From NCBI RefSeq assembly GCF_030530635.1, contig NZ_JAUMUL010000033.1, positions 1 to 35,547 on the forward strand: a stretch of DNA of 35,547 nucleotides. The letters run 5' to 3'. The DNA is from Actinomyces sp. (GTDB taxonomy: Bacteria > Actinomycetota > Actinomycetes > Actinomycetales > Actinomycetaceae). A program made the position numbers and the translations under genes. The notes under the pieces were generated by a model. It was not told where the DNA came from. It worked only from the letters and a program-made list of their open reading frames with translations, and made no database searches. Positions 7,577 through 15,943 of the stretch are shown here, one piece after another (positions within the stretch are counted from its first letter, which is position 1; each line of letters begins with the position of its first letter).

Positions 7577-10500
7577 AGCACAACGGGAGCAGACCCCGCA
7601 ATCCCGGGCCGGATTCATCGGGGCGTCAGTCCGGTCCGTCCTCGAGTAAGCAGTCCCGTGCGGGCGGGTCGGCACCTTCGATCGCCCGTTCCAGCGCTGT
7701 CATGGCCGCGGGCACACTCGCCTCCCGCATCCTCGGCCTGGTGCGCAATGCGCTGCTGGTAACGGCCCTGGGGGCGACCGCCTCCGGAGCGGCGGACGCC
7801 TTCAACACCGCCAATACGGTGCCCACCCAGTTGTACAACCTGCTGATCGGGGGCATTCTCAACGCGATCCTGGTACCGCAGATCGTGCGGGCCCTGCGTC
7901 AGCGCAACGGGGAGGAACTGGTCAACCGATTGCTGACGGCGGCCTCCGCCGTCATCGCCGCCGTGGCCGCACTGCTGACCGTGGCCGCGCCGCTGGTGAT
8001 CATGGCCTACGCCTCCGGCCTGGGACGCTGGCAGCCGCTCGCCTTCGCCTTCGCCTTCTGGTGCATGCCGCAGATCTTCTTCTACGGGCTGTACGCCCTG
8101 TGGGGGCAGGTGCTCAACGCCCGCTCCAGCTTCGGGCCGTACATGTGGTCGCCGGTGCTGAACAACGTCATCTCGATCGTCTCGATCATGGCCTATTTGC
8201 AGATCTACGGCCGCTACACCGCCGGGCAGGACCCCGGCATCTGGGACGCGGGGCGCATCGCCCTGATCGGGGCGACGACGACGCTCGGCATCGCCGCCCA
8301 GGCGCTGATCCTGTACATCCCGCTGGTCCGCTCGGGTTTCCGCCCTCGACTCATCTTCGGTGTGCGCGGCACGGGTCTGGGCAGTATGTCCAAGGTGGCG
8401 TCGTGGGCGCTGCTGGGTACGGGCATCGTCTCGCTGGGGGATCTGGCGGCCACGAACTTGGGCTCGCGCGCGGTGACGGCTGCGGAGTCGGCCGCCTACG
8501 CGGATGTGATCGTCCCATCGACGACGATGTACGCCAACGCCCAGCTGGTGTACATGTTGCCGCAGTCCCTGGTCACCACCTCGGTCATCACCGCCCTGTT
8601 CACCCGCATGAGCGAGAAGGCGGCCGCTGGGGATCGTGAGGGCGTGCGTGACGATCTGTCGTTGGGGCTGCGCTCGATCGCCGTGTTCACGGTCCTGTTC
8701 GCCGCCGGGATCGGCACCCTGGCAGCCCCGGCGCTACAGGTGTTCGTCCCGTCGCTGTCTTTGGAGCAGGCGACCGCCTCCGCCCCGATCCTGACGGTGT
8801 TGGCCGTAGGCATCGTGGGGCAGGGCGTGTGGTTCACCATGCAACGGGTCATGCTCGCCTATGCAGACACCAAGCGGCTGCTCATCGCCGACACGGTGGT
8901 GGGTGTCATCCCGGTGGTGTTCTGTTTCGCCGCCTATATGTTGGCTCCGGCCAACCACTGGATGACGTGGGCGGCGGTGGCGTCGGCCACCTGCCAGATC
9001 GCCGGCTTCCTCGTACTGGTTCCACTGATTCGCCGTCATCTTCCCGACCTGGATGGGCCGCGGATCGTGGGGACCTATACGCGCCTGATCCTTGCGGCGC
9101 TACCCGCGGTGCTGGTGGGTCTGGGTGTGCGACGCGTGCTCGGCCCGACCGACGGCTCCCTGACCGGCTCCCGCCCGGTGGACGCGCTGGTCACCGTAAT
9201 GGTGGTGGCGGTGGTCATGTCGGTGGTCTACCTGGCAGGCGCCAAGCTTCTGCGCGTGCAGGAGTTGGACGTGTTCTTCCGCCCGCTCTCTCGCATCGTG
9301 ACCAAGATCGGACGGATGCTACCCGGGCCCGCGGGCCGGGCCGTAGTGGCCTTGGGCCGGGCCCTGGCGCCCGCCCCACCGGCCGACGCCGCAGCGGAGC
9401 CGGCCCTGGTACTGCCGCCGTCCTTCCCACCGGCCGCCCATCCGTTGACTCCGGCGCCTCCGCCGCCTACGGCGAGTATCGGTTTCGCCCCGTCTGCCGT
9501 CTGGCCCGCCGATCCGGCTAGACTCGCTTTTAATACACAGTTGATTCCGGTAGTGGGAGGTGACCTCATGGCAGACGCTACGCCGATCGGCTCCGGCCGA
9601 TACGAGCTGTTGTCCACGATGCCCACGACGCTGCCGCGTGTCGTGCGACACCTGGGCCGCGATACGATCCTGGACCGCCAGGTCACCGTGCTCATGCTGA
9701 CCGACGCCACCCCGCACCGCCGTGAGGTGCTGGAGGCGGCCACCCGTGCCGTCCTGGTAGACGATGCCCGCATCCAGCGCGTCTACGACGTCGAAACGAC
9801 CGCGCCGTCGTTCATCGTCACCGAACCGATCACCGGCCGGACCTTCTCGGCGCTGGTCGGCCAGGGGCTACGGGCGGATCAGGTGCGTGCCATCGTCGGC
9901 GAGGCAGCTCAGGCCCTGGACGCCTGTTCGCGCCGTGGCCTGCACCACCTGAATCTCTCGCCGGATTCCGTGCGGGTGCGCCCGGATGGCACCGTGCAGG
10001 TCTCCGGCGTTGGCGTGGAGGCGGCCGCGCTCGGACTCGAGGCGCGGATGACCTCCGACCCGCTGGCCCCCGATCGTGCGGACGCCCGCGCCCTGGTGGA
10101 ACTGCTGTACTTCGGTTTGACCGGACGCTGGCCGGGCAAGCACGCGGGCCTGCCCGCCGCACCCATGGCCGGTGGGGCGCCCGTGCCGCCCTCACAGATC
10201 GCCGCCACCCCGGACCGCGTCGACGCCGAGATCGATCAACTCGTCGCCCGCACCTGGGGTCCGCCCGAGAACATGCCGCAAAGCGCGGCCCAGGTGGCGC
10301 ACACACTGGTTCCATGGGATACCAGCAGCCTGTCCGGCTTGGTTTCCGCCCCGGCACCCGAGCCGCGTCAGTCCGCCACACCCGAGGCGCCTACCTCCGA
10401 TTCCGCAGCAGCCTCCACGATCACTGGTATGGCTGGGGGTGTCCTGTCCCGGTTGCGGCGCATCTCCACGGCCCGTGCCGTCCCCCCGGCCGAGACCCGC

Positions 10501-11334
10501 GCTCCGGCGCCGACGCCGGCTCCGCCCCCCCCACCGACTCCCGCACAGCCGGTCGCCTCGACGCCGCCGGCCCCGGTCGCCAGCACCCCGGCCAACGCCG
10601 CTGTACCCGCCGGTCCGCTCCCGTCGGCCGGCGAAGCGATGCTGCCTCGACACGAGGAGTACCGCTCGACGCCGACTACGGGCGAGGAGGACGAGCAGGA
10701 ACGTGCGGTTAACCGCACCACCACGGTTGTGCTCATCGTGGTGGTGGCCACGGTGTTGGTGGGCGTGTTCTTCGCCGTCAACAACCTGCTCGGCCTGGCC
10801 GGCGTGAAGTTCCAGGACGATGACATTCCCGCGGCCAAGACCGTGCCCACCGCGTCGGAGGCGGCCCCGCCCGATGCGGGTACGCAGGAGCAGCAGACAC
10901 GGCCCTCCGCGACCATCACACCGGCATCCGCCCAGGCACTGGACCCCTTCGGGGACAACAACGAGCACCCGGAGAACGCCGGTCTGGTCGTTGACGGCAA
11001 CACCGACGGGGCCTGGTCCTCGCGCTTCTACTACGAGTCCTCCCTGGCCTGGAAGCAGGGCATCGGTATGGCGGTGACCCTGGAGCAGGAGGCCGCGGTC
11101 ACCGGCGTGGACATCCAGGGGACCGGCTCTGGCGGCCACGTCCAGGTGCGCGCCACGACTGCAGAGGATCCGACCGGTGGCACACTGCTGGCCGAGGGCG
11201 CCTTCACCGGGGGCACGACCTCCTTCGACTTCGATGCCGCCAACGCACGAACGATCGTGCTCTGGGTGACTGAGATGCCGACGGCATCCGACGGTCAATA
11301 TAAGGTGACTATTTCAGAGATCACATTTAGATAG
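7573..11334 (+). CDS. murJ: MurJ lipid II flippase fused to a pseudokinase and extracellular domain
   Basis: 1253 residues. Residues ~35-570 are the polytopic MurJ/MviN flippase, which moves lipid II across the membrane; SRILGLVRNALLVTALG and the NLLIGGILNAILVPQIV region are typical. A Pro/Ala-rich linker (~590-665) leads to a protein-kinase-like domain (~672-890) that lacks catalytic residues: the HRD position reads HLN (792-794) inside HHLNLSPDSV, DFG reads SGV (811-813), and the VAIK lysine strand reads QVTVLML. It is therefore a pseudokinase, as in mycobacterial MviN, where that domain recruits an FHA protein when phosphorylated. A second linker, one TM helix (~1048-1072) and a C-terminal discoidin-like beta domain (~1108-1253) follow. 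The ATG overlaps the upstream stop. An internal start signal lies at 9568 (separate entry). Confidence 0.93.
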   Translation: MKHNGSRPRNPGPDSSGRQSGPSSSKQSRAGGSAPSIARSSAVMAAGTLASRILGLVRNALLVTALGATASGAADAFNTANTVPTQLYNLLIGGILNAILVPQIVRALRQRNGEELVNRLLTAASAVIAAVAALLTVAAPLVIMAYASGLGRWQPLAFAFAFWCMPQIFFYGLYALWGQVLNARSSFGPYMWSPVLNNVISIVSIMAYLQIYGRYTAGQDPGIWDAGRIALIGATTTLGIAAQALILYIPLVRSGFRPRLIFGVRGTGLGSMSKVASWALLGTGIVSLGDLAATNLGSRAVTAAESAAYADVIVPSTTMYANAQLVYMLPQSLVTTSVITALFTRMSEKAAAGDREGVRDDLSLGLRSIAVFTVLFAAGIGTLAAPALQVFVPSLSLEQATASAPILTVLAVGIVGQGVWFTMQRVMLAYADTKRLLIADTVVGVIPVVFCFAAYMLAPANHWMTWAAVASATCQIAGFLVLVPLIRRHLPDLDGPRIVGTYTRLILAALPAVLVGLGVRRVLGPTDGSLTGSRPVDALVTVMVVAVVMSVVYLAGAKLLRVQELDVFFRPLSRIVTKIGRMLPGPAGRAVVALGRALAPAPPADAAAEPALVLPPSFPPAAHPLTPAPPPPTASIGFAPSAVWPADPARLAFNTQLIPVVGGDLMADATPIGSGRYELLSTMPTTLPRVVRHLGRDTILDRQVTVLMLTDATPHRREVLEAATRAVLVDDARIQRVYDVETTAPSFIVTEPITGRTFSALVGQGLRADQVRAIVGEAAQALDACSRRGLHHLNLSPDSVRVRPDGTVQVSGVGVEAAALGLEARMTSDPLAPDRADARALVELLYFGLTGRWPGKHAGLPAAPMAGGAPVPPSQIAATPDRVDAEIDQLVARTWGPPENMPQSAAQVAHTLVPWDTSSLSGLVSAPAPEPRQSATPEAPTSDSAAASTITGMAGGVLSRLRRISTARAVPPAETRAPAPTPAPPPPPTPAQPVASTPPAPVASTPANAAVPAGPLPSAGEAMLPRHEEYRSTPTTGEEDEQERAVNRTTTVVLIVVVATVLVGVFFAVNNLLGLAGVKFQDDDIPAAKTVPTASEAAPPDAGTQEQQTRPSATITPASAQALDPFGDNNEHPENAGLVVDGNTDGAWSSRFYYESSLAWKQGIGMAVTLEQEAAVTGVDIQGTGSGGHVQVRATTAEDPTGGTLLAEGAFTGGTTSFDFDAANARTIVLWVTEMPTASDGQYKVTISEITFR
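9519..9570 (+). promoter_or_regulatory. Possible internal promoter, SD and ATG inside murJ for a separate pseudokinase product
   Basis: Within the linker between the flippase and pseudokinase parts lie TAGACT (9519-9524, a good -10), GGGAGGTGA (9555-9563, a strong Shine-Dalgarno) and an in-frame ATG at 9568. It would yield MADATPIGSGRYEL..., i.e. residues 666-1253, exactly the pseudokinase plus TM and extracellular domain. These signals are seen; their use is inference. Confidence 0.45.
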
Positions 11335-11428
11335 GCGGTTCCACTGGAACAAAGGGCTCCGCGCCACGGTTCACGGTCTGTAAGCCTCGGGCGCATTCGG
11401 CGTCCGGGTGTCACGAGCGAGGAGAGTC

Positions 11429-12355
11429 ATGATCCACGACGTCGTCATTGTCGGTTCCGGACCCGGAGGCTACACCGCGGCGATCTACGCCGCCCGTGCC
11501 CAGTTGAAGCCGATCGTGCTCGCCGGCTCCGTTACCGCCGGCGGCGCGCTGATGAACACTACCGAGGTGGAGAACTACCCCGGCTTCGGCGAGGGAATCA
11601 TGGGTCCCGACCTGATGACTCAGATGCAGGAGCAGGCCGAGCGCTTCGGTGCTGACGTCCGCTTCGAGGACGTCACCGCCCTGGAGCTGACCGGAGACAT
11701 CAAGCGCATCACCACCGATGACGCCGTCTACGAGGCCCGCGCGGTGATCCTGTCCACTGGCTCGGAGTACCGCAAGCTCGGACTCGACGGCGAGGACCGG
11801 TTGTCCGGTCACGGTGTCTCGTACTGCGCCACCTGTGACGGATTCTTCTTCAAGGACAAGCCGATCGTCGTCGTCGGCGGCGGAGACTCCGCCATGGAGG
11901 AGGCAACCTTCCTGTCGCGCTTCGGCTCCACGGTGACCGTGGTGCACCGGCGGGACCAGCTGCGCGCCAGTGCGGTCATGGCCGCTCGCGCCGAGGCCGA
12001 CCCGAAGATCGACTTCGCCTGGAACTCCCGGGTGGTGGCCCTGAACGGGGCCGAGGCCCTGGAGTCGGTGACCCTTGAGGACACCGTCACCGGCGAGCGG
12101 CGCGACATTCCGGCCGCCGGACTGTTCGTGGCCATCGGGCAGGTTCCGCGCTCACAGCTGGTGGCGGGTGTACTTGACTTGGACGAGGCCGGCTATATCA
12201 AGGTGGACTCGCCCTCCCAGCGCACCAATTTGCCCGGCGTCTTCGCCTGCGGCGACGTGGCTGATCCGCATTACCAGCAGGCGGTCACCGCCGCCGGCTC
12301 CGGCTGCCGGGCCGCGCTGGACGCCGAGGCCTACCTGTCCGGGCTCGACGCCTGA
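11429..12355 (+). CDS. trxB: Thioredoxin-disulfide reductase
   Basis: 308-residue FAD/NADPH flavoenzyme that reduces thioredoxin. The N-terminal FAD-binding motif is VGSGPGGYTAAIYAAR, the redox-active CATC is in SYCATCDGFFFKD, the NADPH motif is VGGGDSAMEEA, and the C-terminal FAD motif is GVFACGDV. The ATG at 11429 is preferred over an upstream in-frame codon at 11408 because GAGGAG lies four bases before it and the protein then begins MIHDVVIVG as in the family. It is followed after 83 bp by trxA, giving the usual trxB-trxA pair. In mycobacteria sigM and its anti-sigma gene lie between murJ and trxB; here there is only a 94-bp gap. Confidence 0.97.
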   Translation: MIHDVVIVGSGPGGYTAAIYAARAQLKPIVLAGSVTAGGALMNTTEVENYPGFGEGIMGPDLMTQMQEQAERFGADVRFEDVTALELTGDIKRITTDDAVYEARAVILSTGSEYRKLGLDGEDRLSGHGVSYCATCDGFFFKDKPIVVVGGGDSAMEEATFLSRFGSTVTVVHRRDQLRASAVMAARAEADPKIDFAWNSRVVALNGAEALESVTLEDTVTGERRDIPAAGLFVAIGQVPRSQLVAGVLDLDEAGYIKVDSPSQRTNLPGVFACGDVADPHYQQAVTAAGSGCRAALDAEAYLSGLDA

Positions 12356-12357
12356 AG

Positions 12358-12377
12358 TAGATCCGTCCACGGGTCTA
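12358..12377 (+). terminator. Small hairpin between trxB and trxA (possible attenuator)
   Basis: TAGATCCG and CGGGTCTA form an 8-bp stem with one G-T pair and a four-base loop, followed by TTAAC. The stem starts just after the trxB stop. It is weak and may only partly terminate or protect the trxB 3' end. Confidence 0.35.
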
Positions 12378-12438
12378 TTAACAGCCGGGCCGATTCACTT
12401 CCATTCCATCCATATTCACACATTCTTGAGGAGAACCC

Positions 12439-12765
12439 ATGTCAGATCCCATCACCGTCACCGACGCGACCTTCGACGCCGAGGTCATGCAGTCCGAGGT
12501 CCCGGTTGTCATCGACTTCTGGGCCGAGTGGTGCGGCCCCTGCCGCCAGATGGCACCCGTTGTGGACGAGGTGGCGGCCGAGCTGGGCGAGCGGGCCAAG
12601 TTCGTGAAGGTGGACGTGGACGCCAACCCCGCCACCGCCCGTTCCTTCGGGGTGCGTTCCATCCCGACCTTCGCGGTTGTATCCGGGGGCGAGGTGGTGC
12701 ATCAGTTCGCCGGTTCCCGCCCCAAGCCTTCCTTCAAGGCGCAGCTGGAGAAGGTCATCGCCTGA
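12439..12765 (+). CDS. trxA: Thioredoxin
   Basis: 108-residue cytoplasmic disulfide reductant with the active site WAEWCGPCRQM and the conserved cis-proline segment VRSIPTFAV. Length is normal for the family. A clear GAGGAG lies before the ATG. It sits directly downstream of trxB, its electron donor, and is the last gene before a strong hairpin at 12896-12922. Confidence 0.97.
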   Translation: MSDPITVTDATFDAEVMQSEVPVVIDFWAEWCGPCRQMAPVVDEVAAELGERAKFVKVDVDANPATARSFGVRSIPTFAVVSGGEVVHQFAGSRPKPSFKAQLEKVIA

Positions 12766-12821
12766 CCGTGGGACTTGCGCGCCGTGCCCGGTTAACGGGC
12801 TGTGGGGCGCCGCCCCCGCAA

Positions 12822-12947
12822 GAATGTCGCAGATCGGCACAAACGCCGGGACCAGTCACCGACCCTTACGGCAAAGCCGCGTGATTCCAACGATCGTCGG
12901 CGGGCCCAAAGAGCCCGCCGACGCGTTTGTGCCGATCTCGGACATTC
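12822..12947. repeat. Long inverted repeat, 25-bp arms enclosing a terminator hairpin
   Basis: Arms at 12822-12846 and 12923-12947 are complementary at 23 of 25 positions and share the core AGATCGGCACAAACGC. They are 76 bp apart. Thirteen bases of the core (CCGAGATCGGCAC) recur on the minus strand at 15436-15448 within another small palindrome. This could be a decayed miniature element or a paired protein-binding site. Confidence 0.7.
12896..12922 (+). terminator. Terminator-like hairpin downstream of trxA
   Basis: GTCGGCGGGC and GCCCGCCGAC form a perfect 10-bp GC-rich stem with the 7-base loop CCAAAGA. It is followed by GCGTTTG rather than a long T run, as is common for terminators in high-GC actinobacteria. 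It lies 130 bp after the trxA stop. Confidence 0.6.
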
Positions 12948-13074
12948 CTCAGCACTGACACCCACGCTCGCCGACACGAGCCTCCGACGACCGCGCCGGC
13001 TAATGAGGCGCCAAGGATCAAGGATGGCAGTTTATGGGCTCTTCCGGCTTGAGAGGTGCGGTGGGGTGGGGGTG

Positions 13075-13205
13075 TCTGCTGCGCTGGTTGGGCGTTAACA
13101 ACGCTACTTAACCTTCTGCTGTACACCTCAGAACCCTTCAACAGACCACTAACAGGCGTTGTTAACCCCGAAGTAGTGCAGCAGACGGCCAAGTAGCGCA
13201 GCAGA
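13075..13205. repeat. Diverged copy 3 of the interlocked palindromic repeat
   Basis: An outer 11-bp arm at 13075-13085 pairs with 13195-13205 (perfect) and with 13175-13185 (one mismatch). An inner 11-bp arm at 13094-13104 pairs perfectly with 13156-13166. The CGAAGTAGTGCAGCAG stretch at 13169-13184 aligns with arm B' of copies 1 and 2 through A/G and C/T transitions only. The membership in the same family is probable but not certain. Outside this repeat and the preceding inverted repeat, 12766-13481 shows no convincing gene. Confidence 0.5.
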
Positions 13206-13439
13206 TGAGCCCGCTCCTGCGCCTGACGCACCCAACCATCAATATCCCCATGCGCCCGCCCCACAGCATCATCAAGCTCATCAACCATCGGGAACCACAC
13301 TCCTGAATACGCTCAACCAGAACGCCACCTATCAGATATGTGTCGTGTCCAACCGCGCCTACCACAAGGGTTCTTCATCACGTCCGCCTCCGCTCCGGGA
13401 GACACCGCACTGCCTGCCAGGGCGAAGGTGCCGGTCGCA

Positions 13440-13445
13440 TAGAAT
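13440..13445 (+). promoter_or_regulatory. -10 element upstream of thrC
   Basis: TAGAAT, 36 bases before the thrC ATG, is a near-consensus actinobacterial -10. A GAGGGCGG Shine-Dalgarno-like stretch lies about 7 bases before the ATG. No clear -35 is visible. Confidence 0.45.
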
Positions 13446-13481
13446 GGGAGCGCATTACCACGGAGCACGAGAGGGCGGCAC

Positions 13482-15002
13482 ATGCAGCACCGCACGCAGG
13501 ACACGAGCTATGTCTCCACCCGGGGCGGTATGGAGCCCGCAGGCTTCTTGGACGTGCTTCTATCGGGGCTGGCTCCCGACGGCGGCCTGGCTGTCCCCAC
13601 CGAGGTCCCGCACCTGACCGCCAGCACCCTGGAGTCCTGGCGGTCATTGAGTTATCCGGAGCTTGCAGCAGAAGTAATCGGTCTGTATGCCACTGATATT
13701 CCGGCCACGGATCTGCAGGCCCTGACGGCCGCCGCCTACGGTCCAGGGCACTTCCCGCCGCCCGTGGTGCCGCTGCGCCCGGCGGGCGCCGTCGCCCCCG
13801 GCCTTGCCCTCGTAGGCCTGTCCGAGGGGCCGACCATGGCCTTTAAAGACCTTGCTATGCAGTTCCTCGGCCAGGCCATCCCCTACACACTGTCCCGAGA
13901 AGGTCGGGTACTCAACATCCTCGGCGCCACCAGTGGGGATACCGGCTCGGCCGCCGAGCACGCCTTCCGCGGACGCGATGGCGTCAGCGTCTTCATGCTC
14001 TCCCCACAGGGACGCATGAGCGATGTACAGCGCGCCCAGATGTACTCCCTGGCTGACCCCAACATTCACAACATCGCCGTCGAAGGCGTCTTCGACGACT
14101 GCCAGAACCTGGTAAAGGCAATCAACAACGATCCCGACTTCAAGACCGAACACTCCATCGGCGCTGTCAACTCCATTAACTTCGGGCGCATCGCCGCCCA
14201 GGTCGTCTACTACGTGTGGGCCTGGCTGCGCGCCTCCGACCATCTACGCATTGCTGCCCCGGGTGAGAGTGAGGCCGCACGAACTCATGGAGGCGCAGAC
14301 GCACCGCACCACGAAACAGGCGTCGAGGCCGCCTGCTTCAGCATCGACGTGGCCGTTCCCAGCGGTAACTTCGGCAATATCTATGCCGGCCACCTGGTCC
14401 GCACCATGGGTGTGCCCATCCGCCGCCTGATACTGGCCACCAATGAGAACAATGTGCTGGACGAGTTCTTCTCCACCGGTGTCTATCGGCCCCGGTCGAG
14501 TGGGCAGACCCTGGCCACCTCCAGCCCCTCCATGGACATCTCGAAAGCCTCCAACCTGGAGCGCTTCATCTGGACGCTGCTGGGCCCGGAGGAGTTCCAG
14601 TCCCGCTGGCCCGAACTTGAGCGCACCGGAGTGCTGGACCTGTCCGACCGGCTCGTGCGGATGCGCAAGGACTTCGGATTCATCTCCGGCACCTCTACGC
14701 ACGCCGACCGGATAACCGCCATCCGGCGAGTGCACGAGGCCACCGGCGCCCCGATCGACCCGCATACTGCCGACGGCGTCGCTGTGGCCTTGCGCGCCAT
14801 GGAACCCGGTTTCCCAACCCTGGTGCTGGAGACGGCCCGCCCGGAGAAGTTCCCCGAGACCGTGGCCGAGGCGCTGGGAGCCCCGCAAGCCGTGCCGCCC
14901 ACGATTCATAGACTGCTCAACGCCGAACAGCATGTGGTCAATATCCCTTGCGATGAGAGTCGCCTGCGCGCACTCATTGCCACAGACGCACTGCGGCCCT
15001 GA
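13482..15002 (+). CDS. thrC: Threonine synthase
   Basis: 506-residue PLP enzyme converting O-phosphohomoserine to threonine. It is of the longer E. coli/yeast-like type rather than the ~360-residue type: the N-terminus YVSTRGG...FLDVLLSGLAPDGGL is characteristic. The PLP-binding lysine is in GPTMAFKDLAMQFLG, and ILGATSGDTGSAAEHA and VPSGNFGNIYAG are the phosphate and cofactor contacts. A short insertion rich in Ala/His/Glu (around residues 262-282) is unusual but in frame. It stands alone: no hom or thrB is adjacent. It begins the block that separates trxA from parB here. Confidence 0.95.
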   Translation: MQHRTQDTSYVSTRGGMEPAGFLDVLLSGLAPDGGLAVPTEVPHLTASTLESWRSLSYPELAAEVIGLYATDIPATDLQALTAAAYGPGHFPPPVVPLRPAGAVAPGLALVGLSEGPTMAFKDLAMQFLGQAIPYTLSREGRVLNILGATSGDTGSAAEHAFRGRDGVSVFMLSPQGRMSDVQRAQMYSLADPNIHNIAVEGVFDDCQNLVKAINNDPDFKTEHSIGAVNSINFGRIAAQVVYYVWAWLRASDHLRIAAPGESEAARTHGGADAPHHETGVEAACFSIDVAVPSGNFGNIYAGHLVRTMGVPIRRLILATNENNVLDEFFSTGVYRPRSSGQTLATSSPSMDISKASNLERFIWTLLGPEEFQSRWPELERTGVLDLSDRLVRMRKDFGFISGTSTHADRITAIRRVHEATGAPIDPHTADGVAVALRAMEPGFPTLVLETARPEKFPETVAEALGAPQAVPPTIHRLLNAEQHVVNIPCDESRLRALIATDALRP

Positions 15003-15040
15003 CCCGGTCGCCACAGAACGACGACCAGGGATGCCCGGCA

Positions 15041-15056
15041 TGTTTCACGTGAAACA
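15041..15056. promoter_or_regulatory. parS: parS site 1 (ParB-binding centromere site)
   Basis: Perfect 16-bp palindrome TGTTTCACGTGAAACA, 38 bp after the thrC stop. It matches the well-known bacterial parS consensus. Confidence 0.95.
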
Positions 15057-15175
15057 CTCCGCACCACCGAAGTCCGAACTCTCACGTTGACGCCTCCTGA
15101 TCGCCGACCAATCGGCTCTTATGCATATCTTCGTGTTTGTGGGTGTGGTGATTCGGGTCGGGCGCTGCGGTGTGG

Positions 15176-15215
15176 AGGTCGTCTTCGGTGGGTGCCGGTG
15201 CGCCGAAGACGACCT
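15176..15215. repeat. Perfect 13-bp stem-loop
   Basis: AGGTCGTCTTCGG at 15176-15188 is the exact reverse complement of 15203-15215, with a 14-base loop. It lies just left of the 20-bp tandem array. Confidence 0.75.
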
Positions 15216-15261
15216 TCTCATCTCCAAGCCCTCCACGTTCGGGAGGGTTTGGGGCGCAAGA

Positions 15262-15361
15262 GACGTTCTCGCCAGGCCTGGGTCGTTCTCGGGGCGATGA
15301 GGACGTCCTCGGGCAGGCGGGAACGTTGTCGGGCGGGAGGGGACGAGCTCGGGCAGGTGGT
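15262..15361. repeat. Five-unit 20-bp tandem array
   Basis: Five degenerate units begin at 15262, 15282, 15302, 15322 and 15342 with an exact 20-base period. The consensus is close to GACGTTCTCGGGCAGGCGGG, with TCG at unit positions 8-10 in all five. The period is near two helical turns, so the units face nearly the same side of the DNA. Confidence 0.65.
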
Positions 15362-15605
15362 GTTGCGCCCGAGACGATTCGTTGGAATCGTCGAGTTTAT
15401 GCGGGCGCCGGATCACGATCGTAGCCGTTAGCGGTGCCGATCTCGGCACCTCACCCGCACCACCGCACACACCCTCAGCAACCCAGACACCCACACCAGC
15501 AGCCGCCCATCGGCCCACCACACCCACACACACGAAGCGCCGTATGCCACCAGGTCCCGGGGCAGTTACATGAAGGTGGCCGGGTAGACGTCGTGCGCGT
15601 GGTGC

Positions 15606-15754
15606 AGGTCGTGAGGACCTCCGGCCGGGAGTATCGCCTAACGGTTAGGGATGACCTGAACTCACAATCGTTCAGGCGCACCTCCGATTCATCCTCGGAA
15701 CTCTCACCCGACAAGTCCGTAGGGCGGCACCCGATAAGCTGCGGGGCTACGGAC
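15606..15754. ncRNA. Chain of five hairpins; candidate structured RNA
   Basis: Consecutive stems are visible: 15606-15620 (AGGTC/GACCT), 15637-15649 (CCTAAC-G-GTTAGG), 15655-15676 (CCTGAAC/GTTCAGG, 8-base loop), 15683-15699 (TCCGA/TCGGA) and 15715-15754 (GTCCGTAG/CTACGGAC, 24-base loop). No reading frame covers them convincingly. The coding strand and any promoter are unknown and I do not recognise an RNA family. Confidence 0.3.
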
Positions 15755-15927
15755 GCCGCCGTTACCTGAGCGCACCTCCGCTCCCTGCACATGCACCGAA
15801 CAGGGTAGTCGACCTGAATCGGAGCCCACACCGTAGACGTCTGCGCGATGCCAGTCGTTGCCCAGAAGGTTGATTTCGAACGCTGAACCCGAAAGAGTGA
15901 TTGCTGGTAGGGGCGTAACGGAGTGAG

Positions 15928-15943
15928 TGTTTCACGTGAAACA
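15928..15943. promoter_or_regulatory. parS: parS site 2
   Basis: Perfect TGTTTCACGTGAAACA in the gene-free region. Confidence 0.95.

Larger units (their letters stand above)
15129..15537. repeat. 409-bp segment bounded by 22-bp inverted repeats
   Basis: Bases 15129-15150 and 15516-15537 are complementary at 21 of 22 positions; the left arm begins CTTCGTGTTTGTGGG. Inside lie a 13-bp hairpin (15176-15215) and a 20-bp tandem array (15262-15361). No transposase or other gene is present, so this is at most a non-autonomous or decayed element. Confidence 0.6.

Noticed and set aside
13200..13300. Minus-strand fragment reading VDELDDAVGRAHGDIDGWVR
   Set aside because: It looks protein-like and has AGGAG before a GTG at 13300, but it soon runs into palindromic repeat copy 3 and loses any resemblance. 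It may be the remnant of a gene; there is not enough to call a pseudogene.
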